Origin: an uncultured Bacteroidales bacterium
Lineage (GTDB): Bacteria > Bacteroidota > Bacteroidia > Bacteroidales > Bacteroidaceae
Direction of reading: 5' to 3'
Assembly (NCBI GenBank): GCA_937898885.1
Contig: CALDKD010000120.1
Span: 1-63,055 of the forward strand
Length of the DNA stretch: 63,055 nucleotides
Shown: positions 54,559 to 63,055 of the stretch, one piece after another
Layout: each line of letters opens with the position of its first letter
Numbering within the stretch: position 1 is the first letter of the stretch
Translations under genes and position numbers: made by a program
Notes under the pieces: generated by a model
Databases searched by the model: none
What the model saw: the letters and a program-made list of their open reading frames with translations, nothing else
What the model was told of the DNA's origin: nothing

Positions 54559-55746
54559 ATGGATATGAAACATACTGTTATTGCTGTTTTTACAATGGCC
54601 GTGCTTGTCCTTCTCACTTCCTGTGAGAAGAACGGGGTATCTCAGAAAGACAAAGTGTTCTCCGAAATTGAGGGGGTGCCTTCTGGCAATCCAGCTGCAT
54701 TCCTTGTTACAGATGATCAAAAGGAAACCTTAGCCACTCTTCGTGATATCAAGGGCGGCCATCTGTACGTTATGGACTATACCGCCGATTACAAGTTGGA
54801 TGAGCTTATGGCTGGCGGCGGAGCCTCATCGAGCTTGGAACTAAGTGAAAAGGTACTCGCAAACCTGCTGAGCCTGCCTGTGACGAAAGCTGGTGTCGGT
54901 ATGGATTATGGTTGCAGCGCATTCTGCGCCAAGTCTCCGGAAGGCGACGTGATTGTGGGGCGTAATTTTGACTACCGCTTCCGCTCATCCGCCAACGTTG
55001 TGGTACGCGACCTTTTCTCTGATACACACGAGTCAATGTGTATCTCTGCAATGCCGTATCTTGGCGAAAAGTATGTAGCAGGTTCCCTGTCGGATGGCAA
55101 GACCGACATCTCCATCCCTGCAATCGCATCGGTTTACTGCTGCCTTGACGGAATGAACGATGCCGGACTTTTCATTGGCGTACTCTCGTTGCGAGGTGGT
55201 GGTGCCATACAGCGCGACTCAAAGAAGTCCAATATAGTACCATCACTTGCCATACGTCTTTCACTTGATAGCTGTAGTACAGTAGATGAGGCTGTGAATA
55301 TGTTCCGCAACCATAATTTCTATGCGGACGGCGAGGAATCCGAGAACAACTATCATTTCCTGATTGCCGACGCAAGTGGCAAATCGGTCGTGCTGGAATA
55401 TTATCGTCCGGGTGAGGGTGCTCCTGTCAAGGATCCAAAGGCCAAGGATTGGACGCTCAATGTACTAAACGAGGATCACGTTACCAATTTCTATCTTTCA
55501 GAAGGATGGCAGAGCCTTGGTGTAGGTCAAAATCGCTATGATATCATCCACAACAGACTTCAGGAAAAGAATCGTGTTCTCACAGAGGACGAGGCAATGG
55601 ATCTGCTTCAGGATGTGATGCAACTTCTGAACCCTGAGGAACTGACCAGCAACACCCAGTGGTCTGTTGTTTACAATCTGACCAAGAGGACTGCTATAGT
55701 CTGTGTAGATAAGGACTACAATACAAAGCTGCATTTCAAACTGTAA
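54559..55746 (+). CDS. Ntn-type linear amide C-N hydrolase (C45/choloylglycine-hydrolase-like), lipoprotein
   Basis: This 395-residue protein has a lipobox LLTSC (Cys22). The catalytic region is DYGCSAFCAKSPEGDVIVGRNFDYR, in which Cys119 is the likely N-terminal-nucleophile-type Cys and GRNFD (134-138) the conserved Arg-Asn-Asp patch. The family cleaves conjugated bile salts, penicillin-type amides or acyl-CoA/isopenicillin amides. The lack of auto-processing at position 2 and the long pre-domain point to the acyl-amidase branch rather than a true bile-salt hydrolase. Substrate not certain. Confidence 0.8.
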   Translation: MDMKHTVIAVFTMAVLVLLTSCEKNGVSQKDKVFSEIEGVPSGNPAAFLVTDDQKETLATLRDIKGGHLYVMDYTADYKLDELMAGGGASSSLELSEKVLANLLSLPVTKAGVGMDYGCSAFCAKSPEGDVIVGRNFDYRFRSSANVVVRDLFSDTHESMCISAMPYLGEKYVAGSLSDGKTDISIPAIASVYCCLDGMNDAGLFIGVLSLRGGGAIQRDSKKSNIVPSLAIRLSLDSCSTVDEAVNMFRNHNFYADGEESENNYHFLIADASGKSVVLEYYRPGEGAPVKDPKAKDWTLNVLNEDHVTNFYLSEGWQSLGVGQNRYDIIHNRLQEKNRVLTEDEAMDLLQDVMQLLNPEELTSNTQWSVVYNLTKRTAIVCVDKDYNTKLHFKL

Positions 55747-55819
55747 GTTCCTGGCAAGGTCAGTCGGGTAAGGTGAGCGGAGGCTAAACAATGTAGCAAC
55801 GCTCCACAATATAATAACG

Positions 55820-55851
55820 AAAGCCCATCGGAGGAGACTCCAATGGGCTTT
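55820..55851. terminator. Bidirectional hairpin terminator
   Basis: AAAGCCCAT with GGAG pairs with CTCC and ATGGGCTTT, giving a nine-plus-four-base stem (one C/A mismatch) around a GAGA loop. It lies between the convergent amidase and GH3 genes. Confidence 0.75.
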
Positions 55852-55899
55852 GCTAATATTTATGAATCAACGGTACCTGTCCCTGCTGATTCAGCTGAT

Positions 55900-58545
55900 T
55901 CAAAGAACTTCGAAGTTGATGGACTTGAGGTCCTCGTCGCGGGATGATGAACCGTACAGAATCTGGTACTTGCCAGACATCGGTGAGAGCTCGTCGATGG
56001 TCTCGTCGTAGTACTCAAATGCCTTTGAGGTAAGGGTGATGGTCACGTTCTGGGTGGCGCCTGCGGCGATGTTCACGCGCTGGAAGCCCTTAAGTGACTT
56101 GATAGGAGCCTCGGCAATGTCAAGACTCTTTACATAGACCTGAACAACCTCGTCGCCATCGCGCTTGCCGGTGTTGGTTACAGGAATTGTGATGTCAACA
56201 GAGCCGTTCTTCTTCATGCTGCTCTTTGAGATGGTAGCGTCGCCATAACCGAAGGTTGTGTAGCTGAGGCCGTAGCCGAAAGCGTACAGAGGCTCGCCCT
56301 TGAAGTAACGGTAGGTGAAGCCATCGGCCATATTGTAGTCCTCAATGTCGGGCAGCTGGTCCGTTGACTTGTAGAAAGTAACCGGCAGACGGCCTGCAGG
56401 GTTGTAGTCGCCAAACAGAACATCTGCTACTGCCAGACCGCCGGCCTGACCGCCGTACCAAGCCTGAAGCAGGGCATCGTACTGATTCTCAACCTCGCCA
56501 AAACCAATGGCGCTTCCTGAGCAGTTAACCAGGACAACCGGCTTGCCTGTGTTGTGCATAGCCTGGAGCAGGCCAATCTGAACGGCCGGAAGCTCAATCT
56601 TTGTACGGTCACCACCTGCGAAGCCATCGTAGTTGACTCTCATCTCCTCGCCCTCAAGACGTGCGGAGATACCGCTTACCATTATGATTACATCGGCATC
56701 CTTAACCTTCTCTGCAATTGCGTTGAAGTCTGGCTCCTTGCGGTCTGTCATCTCGAATGAGAGGTATGCTGAGCCGGTCTCGCCCTTTGCGAAGTCAAGC
56801 GTGATGTTGTAGGTCTGGCCCTTCACAACCTTGAACTGCTTCTGAGGCTGCTGGCCAAATCCGAAGCCACGGCGGTTGTTTGCGGCAGGCTCTTTCTGCT
56901 CGTCAATAACCTTTCCGTTGATGGCCAGTGTGTAGATGTCGTTTCCACGAACTGAGTAAGACATCATTCCTGTGAAGTCGGCAACGTACTTACCGGTCAT
57001 ACGCAGTGAGAAGTTGTTGAACTCAACGTTCTCGGCAAAGCGGTAGTCACCCATAGTACGCATATTCACCTCTTTATAATATCCCTTTGCGACAGGCTCG
57101 CCCTGACGGCTTACGTTGTTGAAAAACTCAGCATAGAGGCCTTGGCCGTTGTTGATCTCAGGCAGATGGCTTACTGTAAGGAATGGGTCGGCAAGCTCGC
57201 AGCCACGGTCATAGATAATCTCGGCATTCGGCATCTTGTCCTGAATGGCCTTCAGGATGGAGATGCGGTTCTGCTCGGCCGGTGTACCGTTGTAGTTGCC
57301 GTACAGCATTGATACGTTGTCGGCATTCGGGCCTACGATGGCAATCTTCTTGGTGTCTTTTGACAGAGGAAGGATGTTGTTGCTGTTCTTGAGCAGTACC
57401 ATAGCCTCGTCGGCAGCCTTGTGTGCAAGCTCAGTATGGGCAGGACTGCTGATATCGTCAGCGCCGAGGTCCTTCCACGGATCCATCTCCTTGGGGTCAA
57501 ACATACCCAGCTCAATGCGGCTGCGGAGAACTCTGCGCAGTGATACATCAATGTCAGCCTCGTTGATGAGACCATCCTCCATTGCCTTGATAAGGGAGTT
57601 GTAGCTTGTGCCGCACTCTATGTCGGTTCCTGAGAGAACAGCATCGGCACTGGCGTGAGCTGCATCTGGATGAGTCTCGTGCTGGCCACGGGTGTAGAAG
57701 TTGTTGATGGCGCCACAGTCTGACACTACCAGAGCCTTGAAACCCCATTTGTTGCGCAGAATGTCGGTGAGCAGACGGTCGCTGCCGCAGCAAGGCTCAC
57801 CCTCATAGCGGTTGTATGCGCACATTACCTCCTGCACATTGCCCTCCTGTACCAGAGTCTTGAATGCAGGCAGATAAGTCTCCCAGAGGTCGCGCATGGA
57901 TACGCTTACATCAAAGCGGTGACGCTCTGACTCCTTGCCGCTGTGTACGGCATAGTGCTTTGCGCAGGCATGGGTCTTGTAGTACTTCTTGTCGTTACCC
58001 TGCATACCCTTTACAAGGGCTGTTCCCATGCGTCCTGTCAGATATGGGTCCTCGCCGCTGGTCTCCTGACCACGGCCCCAGCGCGGGTCTCGGAAAATGT
58101 TGATGTTGGGGCACCAGAATGAGAGTCCCTGATGCCAGGCGCCTCCGGTAGCCTTGGTCTTGCCGAACTGATTGTGGTCGCTTGTGTTCCAGTGGGCGCG
58201 TGCCTCGTCTGATACAGCGGTATATACCTCGAACTGCTGTGCGTCATCGAATGTGGCCGCCAGTGCTATGGCCTGCGGGAATACAGTGGCACCGGTCATA
58301 CAGATACCGTGACAAGCCTCTGACCACCAGTTGTAGGCGGGGATGCCAAGGCTGTCGATAGAGATGGATCCGTTCATCATAAGGCCAATTTTCTCCTCTG
58401 GGGTGAGCAGTGAGACAAGATTGTCAACACGCTTCTCGATAGAGAGCTTCGGGTTCTGGAACGGATACTCGTACTCCGAGTTGTTACCGCACGCTGTCAA
58501 TGCCAGCAGGGCGGTCATTCCGATTAAACAATTGATTCTTCTCAT
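55900..58545 (-). CDS. GH3 beta-xylosidase-like glycoside hydrolase, lipoprotein
   Basis: This 881-residue protein begins with a lipoprotein signal (LTAC lipobox). The N-terminal TIM barrel runs to about residue 330. It has the KHYAVHSG motif at 196-203 and the nucleophile Asp276 in LVVSDCGAI, with the FRDPRWGRGQETSGEDP block. It is followed by the alpha/beta sandwich domain, a PA14-like domain (about 450-600, ADFTGMMSYSVRGNDIYTLA) and a C-terminal fibronectin-III-like domain. The overall layout is that of beta-xylosidases or beta-glucosidases. Together with the GH51 enzyme in this window it fits arabinoxylan use. Confidence 0.92.
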   Translation of the reverse strand: MRRINCLIGMTALLALTACGNNSEYEYPFQNPKLSIEKRVDNLVSLLTPEEKIGLMMNGSISIDSLGIPAYNWWSEACHGICMTGATVFPQAIALAATFDDAQQFEVYTAVSDEARAHWNTSDHNQFGKTKATGGAWHQGLSFWCPNINIFRDPRWGRGQETSGEDPYLTGRMGTALVKGMQGNDKKYYKTHACAKHYAVHSGKESERHRFDVSVSMRDLWETYLPAFKTLVQEGNVQEVMCAYNRYEGEPCCGSDRLLTDILRNKWGFKALVVSDCGAINNFYTRGQHETHPDAAHASADAVLSGTDIECGTSYNSLIKAMEDGLINEADIDVSLRRVLRSRIELGMFDPKEMDPWKDLGADDISSPAHTELAHKAADEAMVLLKNSNNILPLSKDTKKIAIVGPNADNVSMLYGNYNGTPAEQNRISILKAIQDKMPNAEIIYDRGCELADPFLTVSHLPEINNGQGLYAEFFNNVSRQGEPVAKGYYKEVNMRTMGDYRFAENVEFNNFSLRMTGKYVADFTGMMSYSVRGNDIYTLAINGKVIDEQKEPAANNRRGFGFGQQPQKQFKVVKGQTYNITLDFAKGETGSAYLSFEMTDRKEPDFNAIAEKVKDADVIIMVSGISARLEGEEMRVNYDGFAGGDRTKIELPAVQIGLLQAMHNTGKPVVLVNCSGSAIGFGEVENQYDALLQAWYGGQAGGLAVADVLFGDYNPAGRLPVTFYKSTDQLPDIEDYNMADGFTYRYFKGEPLYAFGYGLSYTTFGYGDATISKSSMKKNGSVDITIPVTNTGKRDGDEVVQVYVKSLDIAEAPIKSLKGFQRVNIAAGATQNVTITLTSKAFEYYDETIDELSPMSGKYQILYGSSSRDEDLKSINFEVL

Positions 58546-58585
58546 AACATTTTGATTAGGTGTATTAAGTAAGTCTTATGCTCTG

Positions 58586-59674
58586 TTATTTGGTCTGAAT
58601 GGTCATACGCAGCTCGCGGCGGGGGCGTACGGCATCGTTTGTTATAAGGTTGACCGACGCGGCGGTCTTTGTGCCGGACACGCCACGGACGGTGGTGGCG
58701 GCTGTCATCGCCACGCTCTGGCCGGGCTTAATGACAGTCTTTGCGTTAAGGTCTGATGTCACTCCCTCGGAATATTCCACGGCACGGATTATCAGGTCTG
58801 CCTCGCCATCGTTCCTGATGGTGAACTTCTGCTTGAGTATCTTGCCGGCCTTCTGCTCGCCGAAGTCAAAGTACGATGGCTCTACGGCCAGCTTGGGCTG
58901 GCGGCCTGTCACTTTAGTGAAATCGTCAGTCAGGATGGCCGATACAACGAATGGCACATCACCGCGGACTCCGTCGGTCCACAGCCATACAGAGTCTATC
59001 CTGGTGCCATAGACCGGGGTGGATGGAAGAGTGTATGTGAAGACTATGCTCTCAGCCTTGCCGGGGGCCAGCGAGGAGGGGCATTCAATGCTCAGCAGGC
59101 TGTTTTTGGTAGAAGCCTTTGCCTCAAGCCTGACGGTCTGCCCGCTGTCGTTCACAATGACAGCGCTCTTCTGCATTGTGTGTCCCTGGCCGATGTAGCC
59201 GAATGCCAGATTGTTGAATGCGGTGCGGATTGTACCGGCAATCACGTGCGGGTACATCTGCTTGATACCCACAGGAGCCGGATTCACGGTTGCCATAAGC
59301 TCTATGCGCATACAGTCCTTACGGCCCTTGACGTAAACCTCTATGTCGCGATATACACGGCCGTCGGTACGGGCCGGGTTGAAGTTGACTATGAACTCGC
59401 ACATCTGCCTTGGCGGAATAAGGTCGGTGGGGTAGGATGTGGTGGTGCATCCGCAGCTGGTTGTTACAAAGTCTATCGTGACTGGCTCTGTGGATGTGTT
59501 GGTGAACATGAATGTGTGCGATACAATTCCATCGGCCTCCTCAATCTGGCCGAAGTCGTACTCCTGGGCATCGAACTGGAGAGGCCACTTGTCATCGCCT
59601 GCCGCATTGACGGCGAATGGTATGAAAAACGTTACGGCAGCTGCAATTACAGCCTTCATTAAGTTATGTCTCAT
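58586..59674 (-). CDS. Secreted DUF1573-domain protein
   Basis: I chose ATG 59674 (MRHNLMKAVIAAAVTFF), because the in-frame TTG at 59704 overlaps the neighbouring stop. The 362-residue protein has a signal peptide and two DUF1573/ASPM-SPD-2-Hydin-like beta-sandwich domains, shown by DFGQIEEADGIVSHTFMFTN...SCGCTTTSYP and by DFGEQKAGKILKQKFTIRN. This domain family occurs widely in Bacteroidota envelopes; function not known. Confidence 0.87.
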   Translation of the reverse strand: MRHNLMKAVIAAAVTFFIPFAVNAAGDDKWPLQFDAQEYDFGQIEEADGIVSHTFMFTNTSTEPVTIDFVTTSCGCTTTSYPTDLIPPRQMCEFIVNFNPARTDGRVYRDIEVYVKGRKDCMRIELMATVNPAPVGIKQMYPHVIAGTIRTAFNNLAFGYIGQGHTMQKSAVIVNDSGQTVRLEAKASTKNSLLSIECPSSLAPGKAESIVFTYTLPSTPVYGTRIDSVWLWTDGVRGDVPFVVSAILTDDFTKVTGRQPKLAVEPSYFDFGEQKAGKILKQKFTIRNDGEADLIIRAVEYSEGVTSDLNAKTVIKPGQSVAMTAATTVRGVSGTKTAASVNLITNDAVRPRRELRMTIQTK

Positions 59675-59700
59675 ATTTGGTTGTTGCTTGTAATTGATTG

Positions 59701-60345
59701 TCAAAGATATGGATTCTCAGCTCTCTCTGTGCCTATAGTGGTTGACAGCCCGTGACCGGTCAGTACAACCGTGTCGTCTGGCAGTATCATAAGTTTTTTC
59801 CAGATTCCGTCTATCAGGGCATTGTGGTCACCGTCGCCAAAATCGCTGCGGCCTACGCCGCCGCGGAACAGCACATCGCCCGTGAAGAGTGTCTTGGCCT
59901 GCTTGCACAGGAATACAAGGCTGCCGGGGGAGTGACCGGGGATGTGGAACACATCAAGGCTCGTGTTGCCGAACCTCACCACATCGCCCTCGTTAAGAAA
60001 ATGGTCGGGCCTGATTGGGGCTACCGTTGTCTCGAATCTCATTCCAAACGCTGCCAGCCTCTTTGGCAGTGAGATTATCCAGTCCTGGTCTGCCTCGTTG
60101 CCCTCGGCGAAAATGCCGAACTCTTTCTCTATTACGGGATTGCCGAAAACGTGGTCAAAATGCAGGTGCGTGTTGAGAAGATGTCTCAGGGTAAGCCCGT
60201 TCTGGCGTATGAAGCCGCAGAGTGTGTCGCCCTCGCCAGGGTAGTAGCAGCCGGGGTCTATCACCACTGCCTCCTTGGTCTCGTCCCACACAACGTATGT
60301 GTTGACGGGCAGCATATTGAATTGAAATGTCTTTATCTGTATCAT
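59701..60345 (-). CDS. Metallo-beta-lactamase-fold hydrolase (glyoxalase II-like)
   Basis: This 214-residue cytoplasmic protein has the metal motif THLHFDHVFG (His60, His62, Asp64, His65), a second HIPGHSPGS, and the bridging Asp in LFTGDVLFRGGVG. It resembles GloB-like or YcbL hydrolases, which cleave thioesters such as S-lactoylglutathione. It starts directly after the rsmG stop, so they share an operon. Confidence 0.92.
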   Translation of the reverse strand: MIQIKTFQFNMLPVNTYVVWDETKEAVVIDPGCYYPGEGDTLCGFIRQNGLTLRHLLNTHLHFDHVFGNPVIEKEFGIFAEGNEADQDWIISLPKRLAAFGMRFETTVAPIRPDHFLNEGDVVRFGNTSLDVFHIPGHSPGSLVFLCKQAKTLFTGDVLFRGGVGRSDFGDGDHNALIDGIWKKLMILPDDTVVLTGHGLSTTIGTERAENPYL

Positions 60346-60969
60346 TTATATCTGTACGTACACTACTTTCTTGTCAATGAAATAGTCTTCGCTGAACCAG
60401 TTGCTGATGGGTATTACCTCTGATGAGTTGCGGTACCGGGCCAGCTCGGCGGTCAGATCGCCTCCCTTCAGACAGACAACACCGTTGGGGTAGGCGTTGT
60501 GCTGGTTCTTGCGGTCTATCAGCCGGTTTGCCTGCGCGCAAAGGTCGGGCAGGGGCATCACGCCACGGCTCACTATGAAGTCGAACTTGCCGGTCTCCTC
60601 CTCGGCACGCTCGTGCCTGCACTCCACGTTGCGCAACCCTATGCTTTCGGCTACAGCCTGAGCCACCCGCACTTTCTTGCCTATACTGTCAATCAGCGTG
60701 AACTGGCAGTCGGGGTAGAGTATGGCAAGCGGTATGCCCGGAAAGCCTCCGCCTGTGCCGATGTCGGCCACCCGCGTGCCGTCGGAGAACTGCACCATAC
60801 GGGCTATTGCCAGCGAGTGCAGCACGTGATGCAGGTACAGGTTGCCAATGTCCTTGCGCGATATCACATTTATCTTGGCGTTCCAGTCCTCGTACAGCGG
60901 CTGCAGCGCGTCCAGCTGCTCAAGCTGCTCAGAGGTAAGGTCTCGGAAATACTTTATTATCGTTTTCAT
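60346..60969 (-). CDS. rsmG: 16S rRNA (guanine527-N7)-methyltransferase
   Basis: This 207-residue SAM methyltransferase has motif I VADIGTGGGFPGIPLA (67-82), followed by FTLIDSIGKKVRVAQAVAE and VECRHERAEE, all typical of RsmG/GidB. It methylates G527 of 16S rRNA. The hydrolase gene follows without a gap. Confidence 0.96.
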   Translation of the reverse strand: MKTIIKYFRDLTSEQLEQLDALQPLYEDWNAKINVISRKDIGNLYLHHVLHSLAIARMVQFSDGTRVADIGTGGGFPGIPLAILYPDCQFTLIDSIGKKVRVAQAVAESIGLRNVECRHERAEEETGKFDFIVSRGVMPLPDLCAQANRLIDRKNQHNAYPNGVVCLKGGDLTAELARYRNSSEVIPISNWFSEDYFIDKKVVYVQI

Positions 60970-61024
60970 ACTCTACAGGTAATTATATCACAAAAATATG
61001 ACTTTATTTTAAAATAACGTGCGC

Positions 61025-61054
61025 TTGCGCATCATAATAAAAGTGGTATATTTG
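61025..61054 (+). promoter_or_regulatory. Strong Bacteroidota promoter of the small lipoprotein
   Basis: TTG at 61025-61027 and TATATTTG at 61047-61054 are exactly 19 bases apart, matching the consensus closely. The gene begins 83 bases later. Confidence 0.8.
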
Positions 61055-61137
61055 TTCCCATACACAAAACGACAATCCTGAGGATTTTCTGCAGGGAAAC
61101 ATATTACGGTATATTATTGACTTAAAAAATAAACATT

Positions 61138-61539
61138 ATGAAACCATTATTCTACGTATCACTTACAGCTGTCCTTTTATTGTTCTCCAGTTGCAAGAAG
61201 GAGGAGAAAGATCCCAATCCATTTGAAGGTACCACCTGGGTAAGAACCATAGACTCTACCTTTGGCGATGACTATCTGTATGTACTTGAACTCAACGATG
61301 ATACTTTCTCTTACTACGAGGCCGACATTGACGGCAATTACCAGTCTGGTATGACAGAAGGATCGTACTCATACACAGGAAACGAGATTTTCATAGACAA
61401 CGTAAAAGATAATACCGCGACCCTCTACGAGGAATATATTACTGGAGCCACAGTCTCAGGCAACACCCTCAAACTGCACAGAACCTACGTGGTTGATGGC
61501 GTGCGGCACACTAGCAATGACACTATGACTAGAAAATAA
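61138..61539 (+). CDS. Small lipocalin-like lipoprotein
   Basis: This 133-residue protein has a lipobox (LLFSSC). The mature part has a GTTWVR start, then alternating strands (YLYVLELNDDTFSYYEADID, GSYSYTGNEIFI) as in lipocalin-like domains of Bacteroidota. Function unknown. Its last bases overlap the end of the HipA-like remnant on the other strand. Confidence 0.82.
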   Translation: MKPLFYVSLTAVLLLFSSCKKEEKDPNPFEGTTWVRTIDSTFGDDYLYVLELNDDTFSYYEADIDGNYQSGMTEGSYSYTGNEIFIDNVKDNTATLYEEYITGATVSGNTLKLHRTYVVDGVRHTSNDTMTRK

Positions 61540-61850
61540 ACAGGAGTTGTTGTAAACTGTCCCAGCGGCTTGAATATGCGTCAAGCAATCGTGGGGATAT
61601 TTGAAGTCGTGTGACTACCAGCTGCCAGTCTTTGATGGCGGCTCGAACCTCCTCTATGATTTCTGTCGCTTCCTGACGTTCCAGCATATAATTGTCGCTG
61701 GCAGAGAGTAGGGCATTGATATCCGACTGTTCGGTGTGCCCATCAATCAGCAAACATTGATGTGGTTTTGTTCCTGGGTTAATGTCGTAGGCCGGGGAGT
61801 ATCTCTGGGTTCTGTATTTGTATCTCTCAAATTTACATCACATGCCGTAC
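61529..61850 (-). pseudogene. C-terminal remnant of a HipA-like kinase
   Basis: On the minus strand a frame reading RYSPAYDINPG, then CLLIDGHTEQSDINALL and EIIEEVRAAIKDWQ matches the end of HipA-family serine/threonine kinases, which have the SPAYDINP motif followed by a helical tail. The kinase N-terminal and catalytic core are missing. An in-frame stop and a junction near 61840-61850 connect it, in another frame, to the start of an AbiEii-like protein. It is a broken gene. The left boundary is approximate. Confidence 0.7.
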
Positions 61851-61920
61851 CACCGATAATGATGTATTTGTCTTCTTCACCAGCAAACTGCTCGCGAAAT
61901 TTATCTAATCCAATTACCAT
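61747..61920 (-). pseudogene. Truncated AbiEii-like nucleotidyltransferase
   Basis: The ATG at 61920 overlaps the AbiEi-like stop. It opens MVIGLDKFREQFAGEEDKY and then IIIGGTACD, the usual start of the AbiEii/AbiGii nucleotidyltransferase toxin. After about 30 residues the family resemblance ends, and the frame closes after 57 codons because the HipA remnant is read out of frame. The active-site Asp pair that should follow GGTACD is missing, so the toxin must be inactive. Confidence 0.7.
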
Positions 61921-62870
61921 TGCATTTCATTTATTACCCGTTTGACTTCGCCCTCTACTCGGGCATCTGGATCTTCTCTTAGCGATAAAACTAACGAAAG
62001 TTTGTCAACATATCGTTCTCCTTTGAACATGGCAGGCTCGTAACACCATATCTCGATGCGATATTTTCCTTCAATCTCGTTGGTGTGAGCTTTCCATGAT
62101 GCCACCCTGAATACGGAATCAAGTACAGCGACTGTATCGACATTCTCTGGATTCAGCCAAGAGTAGTGGGAGAGGGCATTGATGCTTGTCACACGGAACC
62201 CTTCTGGTATTAGCTCGTCGGAATAAACAATACGGCTGACAGGATTTCTCATCAACTCCTGATTGTCTTCCCAAATGGCTTTTCTTTCTCTGAGAAAATG
62301 ATAGGTTTTGCTGTTGTCTATACCTTTGACAGAGTCGCAAAAACCATATTGCTCAAGTTCTGCCAATGCGCGTGATATAGAAATATAACTGAAGTTCCAC
62401 TTCCCGACAAAAGTCGCGATTGAAACATCCGGACCTAATGACTTCTCTTGTAGCCAGTAAAGGAGAAGAAACTGTGCTTTAGGTGATAGCTGTTTCACAC
62501 GTTTTCTTTTTGGGGTACGTCCTAACGTGTTTATAACCAGATTTGGCAGATACACATAGTTGGAGCCCGCGACAAAGTAAACACCTTGATCATATAATCT
62601 GATTCGATTATTGTAGTCGCGCTTGTTTGTAATAAGAATAACTGGTTTGTTAAAGGCTTCTGTTATCTTATTTGAATAATAAGCGTACTCTGATGGCGGA
62701 AATTCTTTTTCGGTCTTAGACTGGTAGAAAATATATTCAGTATCTTGAAAGAACCCTTTATAAATATAGAATGACACAATGATGCCTACCGTTAACCCCT
62801 TTGCCTCTTTCTTATCGACAATGGTGAGCGGTACGTTGGTTCCTAATATGTTTACATAATCTATTTTCAT
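61914..62870 (-). CDS. AbiEi-like antitoxin / winged-helix regulator
   Basis: This 318-residue protein resembles the antitoxin-type partner that precedes AbiEii nucleotidyltransferases. It has an unrecognised N-terminal domain (about 1-130) with KPVILITNKRDYNNRIRLYDQGVYF, a winged-helix-like middle (about 135-200: LSPKAQFLLLYWLQEKS...YISISRALAELEQYGF), and a C-terminal domain (DVDTVAVLDSVFRVASWKAH-like). Its last 7 bases overlap the AbiEii start, as in coupled AbiE pairs. The antitoxin survives while its partner is truncated. Confidence 0.75.
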   Translation of the reverse strand: MKIDYVNILGTNVPLTIVDKKEAKGLTVGIIVSFYIYKGFFQDTEYIFYQSKTEKEFPPSEYAYYSNKITEAFNKPVILITNKRDYNNRIRLYDQGVYFVAGSNYVYLPNLVINTLGRTPKRKRVKQLSPKAQFLLLYWLQEKSLGPDVSIATFVGKWNFSYISISRALAELEQYGFCDSVKGIDNSKTYHFLRERKAIWEDNQELMRNPVSRIVYSDELIPEGFRVTSINALSHYSWLNPENVDTVAVLDSVFRVASWKAHTNEIEGKYRIEIWCYEPAMFKGERYVDKLSLVLSLREDPDARVEGEVKRVINEMQW

Positions 62871-62907
62871 ATTATTTGTAGTATTATCACATTAAATGAA
62901 AACACTG

Positions 62908-62915
62908 CAAAGATA
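62908..62915 (-). promoter_or_regulatory. -7 promoter element of the AbiEi-like gene
   Basis: On the minus strand TATCTTTG at 62915-62908 matches TAnnTTTG, 38 bp before the start. Directly upstream CGAAAATATTTCG (62917-62929) is nearly palindromic and could be an autoregulatory site. Confidence 0.55.
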
Positions 62916-62929
62916 GCGAAAATATTTCG

Positions 62930-63055
62930 ATAATCAGTAAGTTATATGATTATTTTATATATTTTTAAGCAAAATCATTGTAAGTAATAACGCAAATCTT
63001 CACCGGATTGGATTAATGGAAGGACCGGAGAAATTATTGACCTTCAATAAAGATA
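62930..63055. other. A+T-rich window end with no gene
   Basis: The last 126 bases are A+T-rich and carry no convincing frame, hairpin or RNA. They are probably part of a divergent intergenic region continuing outside the window. Confidence 0.4.

Noticed and set aside
1..63055. tRNA, rRNA, transposase, integrase or attachment site
   Set aside because: I looked through all gaps and saw no cloverleaf, rRNA segment, transposase motif or flanking direct repeats; a dedicated RNA search would be needed to exclude small RNAs.

Overview
The window looks like a chromosomal segment of a Bacteroidota species, most likely order Bacteroidales. The evidence is promoters of the TTG-N19/21-TAnnTTTG type, weak Shine-Dalgarno sequences, many lipoproteins with a Cys lipobox, an atpD-C-orf-B-E-F-H-A-G ATP synthase operon, a carboxypeptidase-regulatory-like outer-membrane barrel protein, and xylan/arabinan glycosidases (GH51, GH3). 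I cannot assign a genus from the sequence alone.

Region 1 (1-12.7 kb) is a complete, apparently intact type I-C CRISPR-Cas system. An array of 44 repeats of 32 bp (43 spacers) is followed by a leader and a tightly packed minus-strand operon. In transcription order it reads xre-immA/irrE, cas3, cas5c, cas8c (with a likely internal cas11c start), cas7, a RhuM-family gene, cas4, cas1, cas2, then the array. Two cargo genes are unusual. An XRE/ImmA-IrrE metalloprotease regulator heads the operon, with a perfect inverted repeat over its promoter. A RhuM-family protein is stitched between cas7 and cas4 with a 1-bp start/stop overlap. This is the best candidate in the window for an undescribed, regulated or guarded CRISPR system.

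Region 2 (12.7-24.3 kb) starts with a large structured hairpin repeat and a short tandem repeat. It continues with a serine operon (serC, serA, DUF1015), an ABC exporter, an azlCD branched-chain amino-acid exporter, and a GH51 arabinofuranosidase operon with an unknown secreted partner and a flavoprotein reductase. A second copy of the hairpin repeat ends this region.

Region 3 (24.3-39.2 kb) carries a minus-strand membrane protein/LemA/metallo-hydrolase trio, a secreted carboxylesterase and a RelA/SpoT homologue whose synthetase motifs look degraded. It also holds a large EF-hand-like membrane protein, an M3 dipeptidyl carboxypeptidase, and three transporters (DMT, MATE, OPT).

Region 4 (39.2-47.3 kb) is the F1Fo ATP synthase operon followed by a nucleoid-associated protein. 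Region 5 (47.3-61.5 kb) has an esterase, an outer-membrane barrel protein with a Gly/Met-only tail, small lipoproteins, NhaC, an Ntn amidase, a GH3 beta-xylosidase-like enzyme, a DUF1573 protein, a metallo-hydrolase and rsmG. Region 6 (61.5-63.06 kb) is a decayed defence/toxin locus: an intact AbiEi-like gene followed by a truncated AbiEii nucleotidyltransferase start joined to the tail of a HipA-like kinase.

No rRNA, tRNA, transposase or integrase was recognised.
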